NCBI RefSeq assembly: GCF_012971745.1
Contig: NZ_CP048834.1
Location: 3,348,001 to 3,412,000 of the forward strand
Direction: 5' to 3'
DNA length: 64,000 nucleotides
Source: Starkeya sp. ORNL1
GTDB lineage: Bacteria; Pseudomonadota; Alphaproteobacteria; Rhizobiales; Xanthobacteraceae
Below are positions 1-7,993 of the stretch, piece by piece. Position 1 is the stretch's first letter. Every line of letters starts with the position of its first letter. The notes under the pieces were generated by a model. That model saw only the letters and a list, made by a program, of their open reading frames with translations. It was not told the DNA's origin and searched no databases. Made by a program: the position numbers and the translations under genes.

Positions 1-1
1 C

Positions 2-784
2 ACCAAGGCCGGCTACGACATCTGGCAATGCGAGGGCTGCGGCCTCGGTCGCACCGACGCCGCCAGCTTCGATCCCGAAACCTATTACACCGAGGACTAT
101 TTCTCCGGCCGGCGTGCCGACGGCTATGCCGACTATCTCGCCACCGAACATGTGCTGCGCCGGGAGTTTGCCGGCACGGTGGATTTCATCCGCCGCCATC
201 GCCACGCGGGCCGGCTGCTCGAAATCGGCTGTGCCTATGGCTTCTTCCTCCAGGAAGCGCGCCGGCATTTCGAGGTCGCCGGCATCGAGCTGGCCGAAGA
301 CGCCGCCGAGCACTGCCGCCGCAACGGGCTGCGCGTGCTCACCGGCGCCGTCGACGAGGAGAAGCTCGCCAGGCTCGGCCGAATGGATGTCATCGTCCTG
401 CTCGACGTCATCGAGCATCTGCCCGATCCCCATGCGACGCTGTCGCTCTGCGCCCGGCACCTCAGGCCGGGCGGCATCATCGTGGTCACCACCGGCGATT
501 TCGGCTCGCCGCTTGCCCGCCTCACCGGCGCCTCGTGGCGCCTGATGACGCCGCCGCAGCATTTGTGGTTCTTCACCCCCGTGAGCCTGGAGCGGCTGTC
601 GGCACGCTTCGCCATGTATGTCGAGGCGCTCGACCATCCGTGGAAGATCGTGCCGGCCTCGCTGGTGCTGTTCCAGCTCGGCCGCATGTTCAGCCGGCGG
701 GCGGGCGCTCCTGCGGCGAGCGCGATCGGCATCCCCATCAATCTGTTCGACGCCATGCGCGTGGTCCTCAGGAGGGCGCCATGA
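2..784 (+). CDS. class I SAM-dependent methyltransferase, 5'-truncated by the window edge
   Basis: The reading frame is open from the window edge and ends at a TGA overlapping the next ATG, so the N-terminus lies outside the window. The visible part begins with a zinc-ribbon-like CEGCG motif, followed by an acidic/aromatic linker and a Rossmann methyltransferase core: LLEIGCAYGFFL (SAM-binding motif I), VIVLLDVIEHLPDP (motif II region), LRPGGIIVVTTGD. This layout is known for methyltransferases that modify sugars or lipid-linked intermediates. It is translationally coupled to a small carrier and a GT2 gene, which supports a role in cell-envelope glycan or lipid modification. The exact substrate cannot be told. 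Confidence 0.85.
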   Translation, partial: TKAGYDIWQCEGCGLGRTDAASFDPETYYTEDYFSGRRADGYADYLATEHVLRREFAGTVDFIRRHRHAGRLLEIGCAYGFFLQEARRHFEVAGIELAEDAAEHCRRNGLRVLTGAVDEEKLARLGRMDVIVLLDVIEHLPDPHATLSLCARHLRPGGIIVVTTGDFGSPLARLTGASWRLMTPPQHLWFFTPVSLERLSARFAMYVEALDHPWKIVPASLVLFQLGRMFSRRAGAPAASAIGIPINLFDAMRVVLRRAP

Positions 785-1146
785 GCGACCGACTGTCCAC
801 CGCGCAGATCGTCCTGCTCGGCCTCTATGCCCTGGGGATGGCGGGCGGGCAGATGCTGTTCAAGCTCGCCGCGCTGCGCACGGCCGGCGCCGGACTGGCC
901 GAGCGCCTGCCGCAGCTGTTGGCGAACGGCTTCTTCCTTGCCGCGCTGGCGCTCTATTTCGCGCTCTCGGTGGTCTGGGTGTGGATCCTCGGCTTCACCC
1001 CGCTATCGCGTGCCTATCCGTTCGTGGCGCTGGCCTTCGCCATCACCCCGCTGCTCGGCGCCTTCGCCTTTTCCGAACCGCTCTCGGCCCGCCTGGTCGG
1101 CGGCATCGCCATGATCCTGCTCGGGCTCATATTGGTGGGAGGCTAG
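781..1146 (+). CDS. small four-TM EamA/EmrE-like membrane protein
   Basis: A 121-residue hydrophobic protein with about four membrane segments (roughly residues 8-28, 43-65, 72-92, 97-120) and a conserved-looking PLSRAYPFVALAF segment typical of EmrE/ArnE-like half-size DMT proteins. Its ATG overlaps the stop of the methyltransferase (ATGA). Its neighbours are a methyltransferase and a GT2 glycosyltransferase. Small DMT proteins in such loci often flip undecaprenyl-phosphate-linked sugars, so a flippase role is more likely than drug efflux. That is inference from context. Confidence 0.75.
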   Translation: MSDRLSTAQIVLLGLYALGMAGGQMLFKLAALRTAGAGLAERLPQLLANGFFLAALALYFALSVVWVWILGFTPLSRAYPFVALAFAITPLLGAFAFSEPLSARLVGGIAMILLGLILVGG

Positions 1147-1148
1147 CG

Positions 1149-1838
1149 ATGCAGCCCCGGTCCAATAGCGGCGTCTGGATCGTGGTCGCCGCCTATAATG
1201 AGGCCCGCACCATCGCCGATGTCGTCCGCGAGATCGGGCGGACCGGATACGCGCTGGTGGTGGTCGATGATGGATCGGCGGATGCGACGGCGGAGCTGGC
1301 CGCTGCGGCAGGCGCCGATGTGGTGCGCCATCCGTTCAATCTCGGCCAGGGCGCGGCGCTGCAGACGGGCATCGAGTTCGCGCTCGCCCAGGGTGCGCGC
1401 TTCGTCGTCACCTTCGATGCCGATGGCCAGCACCGCACCAGCGACATCGCGGCGCTGCTCGACGCGCTGACGCGCAATGATGCCGACTTCGCCCTCGGCA
1501 GCCGCGTCCTCGGCGCCACCGTCAACCTGCCGCCGCGCCGCCGGTGGCTGCTGCGGGCGGCGACCTGGTTCACGCGGATGACCACCGGCCTTGCGGTGAC
1601 GGACGCCCATAATGGCCTGCGCGCCATGACGCGTCGCGGCGCCGGCGCCATCCGGCTGCACCAGAACCGCATGGCCCATGCCTCGGAGATCCTGCACCAG
1701 ATCGCCGCCAGCGGCCTCATTTATGTCGAGGCGCCGGTGACGGTGGAATACAGCGCCTATTCGCTCGCCAAGGGCCAGCGGACCAGCGACGCACTCACCA
1801 TCCTCGTCGATCTGTTCGCGCGGAGGCTACGCCGATGA
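1149..1838 (+). CDS. family 2 glycosyltransferase (polyprenyl-phosphate glycosyltransferase type)
   Basis: A 229-residue GT-A fold enzyme. VVAAYNEARTI near the N-terminus, VVVDDGSADAT at about residue 40, and the metal-binding FDADGQH around residue 96 are the classical GT2 signatures. It lacks the C-terminal membrane anchor of DPM/ArnC proteins. The separate small membrane proteins on either side (4-TM protein upstream, DUF2304 downstream) may supply membrane attachment. ATG at 1149 follows the preceding stop by 2 bp. Expected to move a sugar from a nucleotide donor to polyprenyl phosphate, but donor and acceptor are unknown. Confidence 0.85.
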   Translation: MQPRSNSGVWIVVAAYNEARTIADVVREIGRTGYALVVVDDGSADATAELAAAAGADVVRHPFNLGQGAALQTGIEFALAQGARFVVTFDADGQHRTSDIAALLDALTRNDADFALGSRVLGATVNLPPRRRWLLRAATWFTRMTTGLAVTDAHNGLRAMTRRGAGAIRLHQNRMAHASEILHQIAASGLIYVEAPVTVEYSAYSLAKGQRTSDALTILVDLFARRLRR

Positions 1839-2269
1839 TCGCCAAGCTCGTCTTCATCGTGCTGCTGCTCACCGTCGTGCTCTATGCATGGCGGGAATAT
1901 CGGCACGCGCCGCTGGTCGGATTGCTCTCGATGATGGCGGCACTCGCCGGCCTCTATTTCGTGCTGGTGCCGTCGCATGCCACGTGGCTCGCCGCGCATG
2001 TCGGCATCGGCCGCGGCGTCGACCTGGTGATCTATGTCTGGGTAGCGATCAGCCTGATCGTGCTGCTCAATCTCCATCTCAAGATGCGCGCGCAGATGGA
2101 GCTGATCACCACATTGGCGCGAGCGGTGGCGTTGCAGAGCGCGACGCGCTCCCGGGATCGGCCCGTTCCTGCCCGCCCGCTGCGGCCTTCGCCCGGCGTT
2201 GCCGGCCGACCTGCGGTGGGCAAAGGTGCTTTGGGCCGCAGCCGGCGAGATGCCGGAGCCGGCCATTGA
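1835..2269 (+). CDS. DUF2304 family membrane protein
   Basis: 144 residues, ATGA overlap with the GT2 gene. Three membrane segments occupy about the first 80 residues, followed by an amphipathic LLNLHLKMRAQMELITTLARAVAL stretch (split here only by composition) and a basic, proline-rich tail. DUF2304 proteins are repeatedly found directly after GT2 polyprenyl-phosphate glycosyltransferases, and the hydrophobic head plus amphipathic helix fits. It is the last gene of the four-gene cluster. Biochemical role unknown; probably a membrane partner of the glycosyltransferase. Confidence 0.7.
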   Translation: MIAKLVFIVLLLTVVLYAWREYRHAPLVGLLSMMAALAGLYFVLVPSHATWLAAHVGIGRGVDLVIYVWVAISLIVLLNLHLKMRAQMELITTLARAVALQSATRSRDRPVPARPLRPSPGVAGRPAVGKGALGRSRRDAGAGH

Positions 2270-2306
2270 CCGGTGCGAACTACCGACAATGGCCGTCGGC
2301 GCTCTG

Positions 2307-2446
2307 TTGAATTAATTAATCTACATTACACATAGACAATTAGCTTAAGCTGTGGCACGCCTTTCCTCCTGACACGAGGGAAGGGTTCATGGCTGAGCTG
2401 AAGACCGTCGGCACACCTCCCCGCTCGCACGGAGCGGGGGCCTGAC
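2307..2446 (+). promoter_or_regulatory. structured leader of the ssu operon (promoter region plus two hairpins)
   Basis: An AT-rich stretch (2307-2343) that probably contains the promoter is followed by two stem-loops. The first has arms CCTTTCCTC (2360-2368) and GAGGGAAGG (2376-2384), pairing over 9 bp with one G-U. The second has arms CCCCGCTC and GAGCGGGG around a GCACG loop and ends just before the ssuC start codon, so it would bury the ssuC ribosome-binding site. An 18-codon open frame (2389-2445) runs through the second hairpin. Neither structure is followed by a T-tract. A translational control device is likely but its ligand or trigger is unknown. Confidence 0.45.
2389..2445 (+). CDS. 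possible 18-residue leader peptide upstream of ssuC
   Basis: An ATG at 2389, preceded by the purine-rich GAGGGAAGGG of the first hairpin at a workable ribosome-binding distance, opens an 18-codon frame that stops one base before the ssuC start codon. Translating it would melt the hairpin that covers the ssuC ribosome-binding site, which would couple ssuC expression to leader translation. It contains no cysteine or methionine run, so it is not an obvious amino-acid attenuator. Could be chance: only position and structure support it. Confidence 0.25.
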   Translation: MAELKTVGTPPRSHGAGA

Positions 2447-3307
2447 ATGTCGCTCGTCCAGACGGATTCAAGTTTCCGCGCGTCCGCCGATGCGCCCGCG
2501 GCACCGGCCACGGTACGCCCGAAGCGCCTCGCCGCCATCGAGGCGAAGCTGGCCGGCTGGGTGCTGCCGATCGTGCTGGTCGCGGCGTGGGAGTTGCTGT
2601 CGCGCCTCGGCGTCATCGCACCGAACGTGCTGCCGGCGCCCTCCGCCGTCGCGCTCGCCGGCTGGCAGGCGCTGAAATCCGGTGAACTCCTGCGCAACAT
2701 GGGCGTGAGTACGCTGCGCGCCCTCTCCGGCCTCGCCGTCGGCGGCGCCATCGGCTTTGCGCTCGGCATCGCCAATGGCCTGTGGAGCGTCGCCTACCGC
2801 TACACCGACACCACGCTGCAGATGATCCGCAACGTGCCGCATCTGGCGCTGATCCCGCTGGTGATCCTGTGGTTCGGCATCGATGAGGAGGCCAAGCTCT
2901 TCCTCGTGGCGCTCGGCGTCTTCTTCCCGATCTATATCAACACGCTGCACGGCGTGCGCACGGTCGATCCGCAGCTCATCGAGATGGGCCGGGTCTATGG
3001 CATGTCGCCCTTCACGCTGTTCCGAAAGGTTATCCTGCCCGGCGCGCTGCCCTCGATCTTCGTCGGGCTGCGCTTCGCGCTCGGCATCATGTGGCTGACG
3101 CTGATCGTCGCCGAGACCATCGCCGCCGAATCCGGGCTCGGCCACATGGCGATGCAGGCGCGCGAGTTCCTGCTGGTCGACATCGTGGTGCTGGCGATCC
3201 TGATCTATGCGCTGCTCGGCAAGCTCGCCGACGTGCTGACCCGCTGGCTGGAGCGGATCTGCCTGCAATGGCACCCCGCCTTCCAGAACAAGGAGGGCGA
3301 GCGATGA
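2447..3307 (+). CDS. ssuC: aliphatic sulfonate ABC transporter permease SsuC
   Basis: 286 residues, a BPD_transp_1-type inner-membrane permease with about six membrane segments after a cytoplasmic N-terminus of some 35 residues. The coupling loop [25 protein letters not shown] carries the family's EAA-type motif, and the C-terminal CLQWHPAFQ segment resembles SsuC proteins. Overlaps ssuB by ATGA and is first in a ssuC-ssuB-ssuA order. Imports sulfonates as a sulfur source together with the next two gene products. Likely sulfur-regulated through the structured leader in front of it (inference). Confidence 0.88.
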   Translation: MSLVQTDSSFRASADAPAAPATVRPKRLAAIEAKLAGWVLPIVLVAAWELLSRLGVIAPNVLPAPSAVALAGWQALKSGELLRNMGVSTLRALSGLAVGGAIGFALGIANGLWSVAYRYTDTTLQMIRNVPHLALIPLVILWFGIDEEAKLFLVALGVFFPIYINTLHGVRTVDPQLIEMGRVYGMSPFTLFRKVILPGALPSIFVGLRFALGIMWLTLIVAETIAAESGLGHMAMQAREFLLVDIVVLAILIYALLGKLADVLTRWLERICLQWHPAFQNKEGER

Positions 3308-4062
3308 ACATCGCCGTTGCACCGCCAGTCACTCACCACACCGCTGGCTTGGGGCTGTCGTTCGAAAATCTCGGCCGCAGCTTCGGCGCCAAGCGGGTGC
3401 TCGAAGGTGTCAATCTCCACATCCCCGCCGGCCAGTTCGTCGCCGTCATCGGCAAGAGCGGCTGCGGCAAGAGCACGCTGCTGCGCCTGCTCGCCGGGCT
3501 CGATGAGCCGACCAGCGGCCGCATCGCCTTCAGCGGTGCGCATGACGCCGCCTCGATCCGCATCATGTTCCAGGAGCCGCGTTTGCTGCCCTGGCAGCGC
3601 GTGGTCGCCAATGTCGAGGTCGGGCTGCCGCCCTCCGTGACCGGCGACGTACGCCGTGACCGCGCCGGCGCCATCCTTGCCGAGGTCGGGCTCGCCGATC
3701 GTGCCGGCGAGTGGCCTTCGGTGCTGTCCGGCGGGCAGAAACAACGCGTCGCTTTGGCCCGCGCGCTCGCCAGCCGGCCGCGCGTGCTGGCGCTCGACGA
3801 GCCGCTCGGCGCGCTCGATGCGCTGACCCGCATCGAGATGCAGAGCCTCATCGAGCGCATCTGGCTGGAGCAGGGCTTCACCGCCGTGCTGGTGACGCAC
3901 GACGTCGCCGAGGCGCTGGCGCTCGCCGACCGGGTGATCCTGATCGATGGCGGGCGCATCGCGCTCGATCTCGACGTGCCGCTGCCGCGCCCGCGCCGCC
4001 GCGGCTCGGCGGAGATCGCCCGGCTGGAAGGGCAGATCCTGGAGCGGCTGTTCTCCGCCTGA
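3304..4062 (+). CDS. ssuB: aliphatic sulfonate ABC transporter ATP-binding protein SsuB
   Basis: 252 residues with Walker [11 protein letters not shown]-loop [12 protein letters not shown], signature LSGGQKQR, Walker B VLALDEP and the switch histidine in VTHDVAEAL. The Q-loop wording with LLPW is usual for the SsuB/TauB/NrtD group. The ATG at 3304 overlaps the permease stop. It energises the SsuC permease on the cytoplasmic face of the membrane. Sulfonate specificity rests mainly on the adjacent SsuA. Confidence 0.9.
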   Translation: MNIAVAPPVTHHTAGLGLSFENLGRSFGAKRVLEGVNLHIPAGQFVAVIGKSGCGKSTLLRLLAGLDEPTSGRIAFSGAHDAASIRIMFQEPRLLPWQRVVANVEVGLPPSVTGDVRRDRAGAILAEVGLADRAGEWPSVLSGGQKQRVALARALASRPRVLALDEPLGALDALTRIEMQSLIERIWLEQGFTAVLVTHDVAEALALADRVILIDGGRIALDLDVPLPRPRRRGSAEIARLEGQILERLFSA

Positions 4063-4094
4063 CACCTATCCCACGCTGAAAGGGGCGAACCATC

Positions 4095-5060
4095 ATGACC
4101 ATCATCACCCGCCGCACCGCGCTCGCCGGCGCCGCGAGCGCCACTTTGGCGAGCCTTGCTCTCGGGCTCGGCACCCGCGGCGCCTTCGCCGCGGACACGC
4201 AGGTCCGCGTCGGCTACCAGAAATACGGCACGCTGGTGCTGCTGAAGAGCCGCGGCATCCTGGAGAAGAAACTGGAGCCGCTCGGCATTTCGGTGAAATG
4301 GGCGGAGTTCGCCGCCGGCCCGCAAATGCTGGAGGCGCTGAACGCCGGCGCCATCGATATCGGCCAGACCGGCGAGGCGCCGCCGATCTTCGCCCAGGCG
4401 GCGAGCGACAACCTGCTCTATCTCGCCAATGAGCCGCCGGCGCCGAAGGGCGAGGCGATCCTGGTGCCGAAGGACAGCCCGATCCAGTCGGTCAAGGAGC
4501 TGAAGGGCAAGACGGTCGGCCTCAACAAGGGCTCCAACGTGCACTTCCTGCTGGTGAAGGCGCTGGAGAAGGAAGGCCTCGCCTATTCCGACATCAAGAC
4601 CGCCTTCCTGCCGCCGGCCGACGCCCGCGCCGCCTTCGAGAAGGGCGCCATCGATGCCTGGGCGATCTGGGATCCGTTCCAGGCGGCGGCCGAAGTCGCC
4701 ATCAAGGCACGCACCCTCACCACCGCCGAGGGCATCGTGCCGAACTACCAGTTCTATCTCGGCTCGCGGAAATTCGCGGACGCCAATCCCAAGGTGATCG
4801 ACGCGCTGATCGCCTCGATCGGCGAGACTAATGCCTGGATCCAGAAAGACCCCACTGCCGCGGTCGCCGAACTGGCGCCTTCGACCGGCATTCCGGCGCC
4901 GGTGCTCGCCGTCGCTATCGCTCGCCAGAGCTTCGGCGTCGGACCGCTGACCGACAAGGTGATCGCCGACCAGCAGCTGGTCGCCGACACCTTCCAGGGG
5001 CTCGGCCTGCTGCCGAAGAAGATCGTCGTCGCCGATGCGGTGCGGCGCAGCGGGCTGTGA
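4095..5060 (+). CDS. ssuA: aliphatic sulfonate substrate-binding protein SsuA
   Basis: 321 residues, periplasmic. The leader begins MTIITRRTALAGAAS with a twin arginine, so export may be by Tat, with cleavage near AFAAD. The mature part shows the SsuA pattern: VGYQKYGTLVLLKSRG, TGEAPPIFAQAA, VPKDSPIQSV, LNKGSNVHFLL and AIWDPF. It binds alkanesulfonates and delivers them to SsuBC. No monooxygenase gene (ssuD/E) lies in this window. An AAGGGG ribosome-binding site precedes the ATG by about 12 bases, and the gene is separated from ssuB by 32 bp. Confidence 0.88.
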   Translation: MTIITRRTALAGAASATLASLALGLGTRGAFAADTQVRVGYQKYGTLVLLKSRGILEKKLEPLGISVKWAEFAAGPQMLEALNAGAIDIGQTGEAPPIFAQAASDNLLYLANEPPAPKGEAILVPKDSPIQSVKELKGKTVGLNKGSNVHFLLVKALEKEGLAYSDIKTAFLPPADARAAFEKGAIDAWAIWDPFQAAAEVAIKARTLTTAEGIVPNYQFYLGSRKFADANPKVIDALIASIGETNAWIQKDPTAAVAELAPSTGIPAPVLAVAIARQSFGVGPLTDKVIADQQLVADTFQGLGLLPKKIVVADAVRRSGL

Positions 5061-5070
5061 GGACCTATTT

Positions 5071-5169
5071 CGTCATCCCGGAACGGCCGCAGGCCGTATC
5101 CGGGATCGCGCAAACGCGCTTTACCTGCGCGCGATCCCGGCTCTCCGCTTCGCTGCGGCCGGGATGACG
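5071..5169. repeat. palindromic intergenic repeat (CGTCATCCCGG type)
   Basis: Outer arms CGTCATCCCGG and CCGGGATGACG bracket two internal inverted segments (GGCCGCAGGCC; GATCGCGC...GCGCGATC). This is the REP-like intergenic palindrome seen throughout many Hyphomicrobiales genomes. It lies between ssuA and the cystine operon and could act as a bidirectional transcription end or mRNA stabiliser. No coding content. Confidence 0.7.
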
Positions 5170-5288
5170 ACATTGGATTCCCACGCCCGCCCCGTGACGG
5201 AACGGGACGGCGCACCTATTTGCTGAGACACCTGCCTGCGCGCCCTGAACCTCGAAAGTACGGCAGCACACTGCCGGGGAGCTTGAAC

Positions 5289-6068
5289 ATGAACGTGACG
5301 AAGACATTGCTCGCGCTCGGCCTCGCCGCGGCGCTCCAGCTCGGCGCTGCGGCCGGCGCCCGCGCCGACGACCTCGCCACCATCAAGGCGGCCGGCGCCA
5401 TCAAGATCGGCACCGAGGGCACCTACGCGCCCTTCACCTATCATGACGGCTCGAACCAGCTGGTCGGCTTCGACGTCGAGATTGGCCGGGAGATCGCCAA
5501 ACGCTTAGGCGTGAAGGCCGAGTTCCTCGAAGGCAAATGGGACGGGCTGATCGCCGGCCTCGATTCCCGCCGCTACGACGCCGTAATCAACCAGGTCGGC
5601 ATCACCGACGCGCGCAAGGCAAAGTACGATTTTTCCCAGCCCTATATCGCCTCCAAGGCGGTGCTGATCGTGCGCGACGACGATAGCGCGATCAAAGGCT
5701 TCGCGGACCTGAAGGGCAAGAAGGCGGCGCAGTCGCTGACCAGCAATTTCGGCAAGCTGGCCGAAGCGAGCGGCGCCACCCTGGTCGGCACCGACGGCTT
5801 CGACCAGTCGATCCAGCTGGTACTGACCGGGCGCGCCGACGCCACCATCAATGACAGCCTGTCCTTCCTCGACTTCAAGAAGCACAAGCCGGACGCCAAG
5901 GTACGCATCGTCGCCACGCAGAAGGACGCCGACTATTCCGGCGTGATCGTGCGCAAGGGCAATCCCGAGCTGGTAGCGGCGATCAACCAGGCACTCGACG
6001 CCATCAAATCCGACGGCACCTACGCCAAAATCTCCGAAAAGTATTTCGGCGCCGACGTCTCGAATTGA
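5289..6068 (+). CDS. cystine-type amino acid ABC transporter substrate-binding protein
   Basis: 259 residues, SBP_bac_3 family, with a Sec signal peptide of about 23 residues ending at GARAD. Features close to FliY/TcyJ cystine-binding proteins include GTEGTYAPFTYHD, EGKWDGLIAGLDSRRYD, VINQVGIT and AQSLTSNFG. ATG 5289 is chosen because GGGGAG lies just upstream and the signal peptide starts there. It heads the operon and is followed by an intrinsic terminator before the permease gene. Next to ssuCBA it suggests a sulfur-nutrition locus. Cystine specificity is by resemblance only. Confidence 0.82.
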   Translation: MNVTKTLLALGLAAALQLGAAAGARADDLATIKAAGAIKIGTEGTYAPFTYHDGSNQLVGFDVEIGREIAKRLGVKAEFLEGKWDGLIAGLDSRRYDAVINQVGITDARKAKYDFSQPYIASKAVLIVRDDDSAIKGFADLKGKKAAQSLTSNFGKLAEASGATLVGTDGFDQSIQLVLTGRADATINDSLSFLDFKKHKPDAKVRIVATQKDADYSGVIVRKGNPELVAAINQALDAIKSDGTYAKISEKYFGADVSN

Positions 6069-6094
6069 TCTCAGGCGTCCATTCATGATCCTTG

Positions 6095-6133
6095 CGGGAT
6101 CGGCCGGACTTCCGGCCGGTCCCGTTTGCTTTT
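6095..6133 (+). terminator. intrinsic terminator/attenuator between binding-protein and permease genes
   Basis: Arms CGGGATCGGCCGG (6095-6107) and CCGGCCGGTCCCG (6112-6124) form a 13-bp stem with one G-U pair and an ACTT loop, followed by a T-rich TTTGCTTTT. It sits 26 bp after the binding-protein stop and before the permease GTG. Partial termination here would give more binding protein than membrane components, the usual stoichiometry of such importers. Confidence 0.75.
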
Positions 6134-6148
6134 CAGGGAAGGCTGGCC

Positions 6149-6829
6149 GTGCCCCACTGGCTCCAACTGATGGTGGATTCGCTGGTCCCGCTGCTGTGGG
6201 CCGGCCTCATCTTCACCGTTCCGCTGACCTTGCTGTCCTTCACGTTCGGACTGGCGCTCGGCTTCCTCACCGCGCTCGTGCGGCTGTTCGGCGCGAGGCC
6301 GCTGGTGGCGATCGCGCGCTTCTATGTATGGATCATCCGCGGCACGCCGCTGCTGGTGCAGCTGTTCGTGATCTTCTACGGCCTGCCGAGCGTCGGCATC
6401 CTGCTCGATGCGTTTCCGGCGGCCCTGATCGGCTTCACCCTCAATGTCGGCGCCTACACTTCGGAGATATTGCGGGCGGTGATCGGCTCGATCCCGAAGG
6501 GGCAGTGGGAGGCGAGCTATTCGATCGGCATGACCTGGTCGCAGGCGCTGCGCCGCACCGTGCTGCCGCAGGCGGCGCGCGTCGCGGTGCCGCCCTTGTC
6601 GAACACCTTCATCTCGCTGGTGAAGGACACCTCGCTCGCCGCCGCGGTGACGGTGCCGGAGCTGTTCCAGGCGGCACAGCGCATCGTCGCCACCACCTAT
6701 GAGCCGCTGATCATCTATATCGAGGCGGCGCTGATCTATCTGGCGCTGAGCTCGGTGCTCTCCGCCTTGCAGGTCCGGCTCGAGCGCTACCTCTCCCGCT
6801 CCGGCGGCTATCTGGAGCCGGCGACATGA
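6149..6829 (+). CDS. cystine-type amino acid ABC transporter permease
   Basis: HisM/TcyL-type permease with about five membrane segments. Key stretches are YVWIIRGTPLLVQLF and the coupling loop GQWEASYSIGMTWSQALRRTVLPQA. GTG 6149 is preferred over an upstream TTG at 6092 because GGGAAGG precedes it at good spacing and the TTG start would place the upstream terminator stem inside the gene. Product 226 residues. Its end overlaps the ATPase start (ATGA). Confidence 0.83.
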   Translation: MPHWLQLMVDSLVPLLWAGLIFTVPLTLLSFTFGLALGFLTALVRLFGARPLVAIARFYVWIIRGTPLLVQLFVIFYGLPSVGILLDAFPAALIGFTLNVGAYTSEILRAVIGSIPKGQWEASYSIGMTWSQALRRTVLPQAARVAVPPLSNTFISLVKDTSLAAAVTVPELFQAAQRIVATTYEPLIIYIEAALIYLALSSVLSALQVRLERYLSRSGGYLEPAT

Positions 6830-7593
6830 TCCGCCTCACCGACATCGTGAAACGCTTCGAGCCGCTCGTCGTGCTCAACGGGGTGAGCGTGAGCGTCCGC
6901 GAGGGCTCGGTCACCGCGCTGATCGGCCCTTCCGGCTCCGGCAAGAGCACGCTGCTGCGCTGCGTGAACCTGCTGGAGATCCCGCAATCCGGCACGCTGG
7001 TCATCGGCGAGGATGAGGTGCGCTTCACCGGGCAGCACATCCCGCGCGAGGTGATCCTCAGGATGCGGCGGCAGACCGGCATGGTGTTCCAGAACTTCCA
7101 GCTGTTCCCGCACCGCACCGCGCTCGGCAATGTCATGGAGAGCCTCGTCACCGTGCTGCGCTGGCCGGAGGCTAAAGCGCGGACGCGCGCGATGGAGCTG
7201 CTCGACAAGGTGGGGCTGGCGCACAAGGCGGAAGCGTGGCCGTCGCAGCTCTCCGGCGGCCAGCAGCAGCGCGTCGCCATCGCCCGCGCGCTCGCCTCCT
7301 CGCCGCGCGTGCTGCTGTGCGACGAGCCGACCTCCGCGCTCGACCCGGAACTGGCCGAAGAGGTGGTGGAGGTGCTGGCTCAGTTGGCCCGGGAAGGCAC
7401 CACGATGCTGATCGCCACCCATGATCTGCGCCTCGCCGCCAGCGTTGCGCAGGAGGCGGTGCTGCTGGATGCCGGCGAGATCGTCGAGGCCGGCCCGTCC
7501 CGGGAGCTGTTCACCAATCCGACGCAGGCGCGGACCAAGCGTTTCATCGCGACGCTGACCAACAGCCTGGAGACGGACGGCTCGGCAATTTGA
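6826..7593 (+). CDS. amino acid ABC transporter ATP-binding protein (cystine-type)
   Basis: 255 residues with Walker A GPSGSGKST, Q-loop VFQNFQLFPHRTALGNVME, signature LSGGQQQR, Walker B VLLCDEPTSALDPE and the switch histidine in ATHDLRL. Typical of the polar amino acid class (GlnQ/HisP/TcyN). Starts inside the permease stop codon and ends the operon. It powers uptake of the ligand captured by the binding protein encoded at 5289-6068. Confidence 0.88.
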   Translation: MIRLTDIVKRFEPLVVLNGVSVSVREGSVTALIGPSGSGKSTLLRCVNLLEIPQSGTLVIGEDEVRFTGQHIPREVILRMRRQTGMVFQNFQLFPHRTALGNVMESLVTVLRWPEAKARTRAMELLDKVGLAHKAEAWPSQLSGGQQQRVAIARALASSPRVLLCDEPTSALDPELAEEVVEVLAQLAREGTTMLIATHDLRLAASVAQEAVLLDAGEIVEAGPSRELFTNPTQARTKRFIATLTNSLETDGSAI

Positions 7594-7993
7594 CGCCGAG
7601 CCGGTACCGGGGCACTTGACGGCAAGGAACAAAGAAGGAACAATCCTGCCTTGTGGGGCGCGCGAAGTTCACCCTGGCGACACGCCAGGATGGACGATCG
7701 GTCGCGGTATTTCTCCTCGAAATTCGAACAGCCCGACTCGACTTGCGGTTGACGGTACGCGAGCATTCGGTCGGGGTTGGGGATTGAAGATGAGCATCGT
7801 GGCAATAAAGATCGCGCATGCATCAAGTGCGTGATGGGCGTTGAAATAACGAGGGATTTTCGCGCCCGACCGGCACAATTTCTGGAACGCCCGGTCATTT
7901 CCGGCCGAAGCCCTTGAGAAGTTACAGCAATGACGCTTACGGGGGCAGATCGAGCTTCGGCTTGAAGACACAAACTTTCAAGAGGCCTGAATC
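7594..7993. other. 400-bp intergenic stretch, no gene supported
   Basis: Between the cystine operon and the ClpP-like membrane gene. Base composition becomes more AT-rich toward the right end, where the promoter of the next gene should lie. A short perfect hairpin CCTGGCG-ACA-CGCCAGG lies at 7673-7689 without a T-tract. The short open frames have no ribosome-binding site or recognisable product. Confidence 0.5.

Noticed and set aside
2307..2446. Known SAM-I or SAM-II riboswitch in front of ssuC
   Set aside because: Neither the SAM-II pseudoknot signature nor SAM-I four-way junction elements could be recognised; kept only as an unclassified structured leader.
7616..7834. 72-codon frame between the cystine operon and the ClpP-like gene
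   Set aside because: No ribosome-binding site, no recognisable motif, and a frame of this length is expected by chance in GC-rich DNA.
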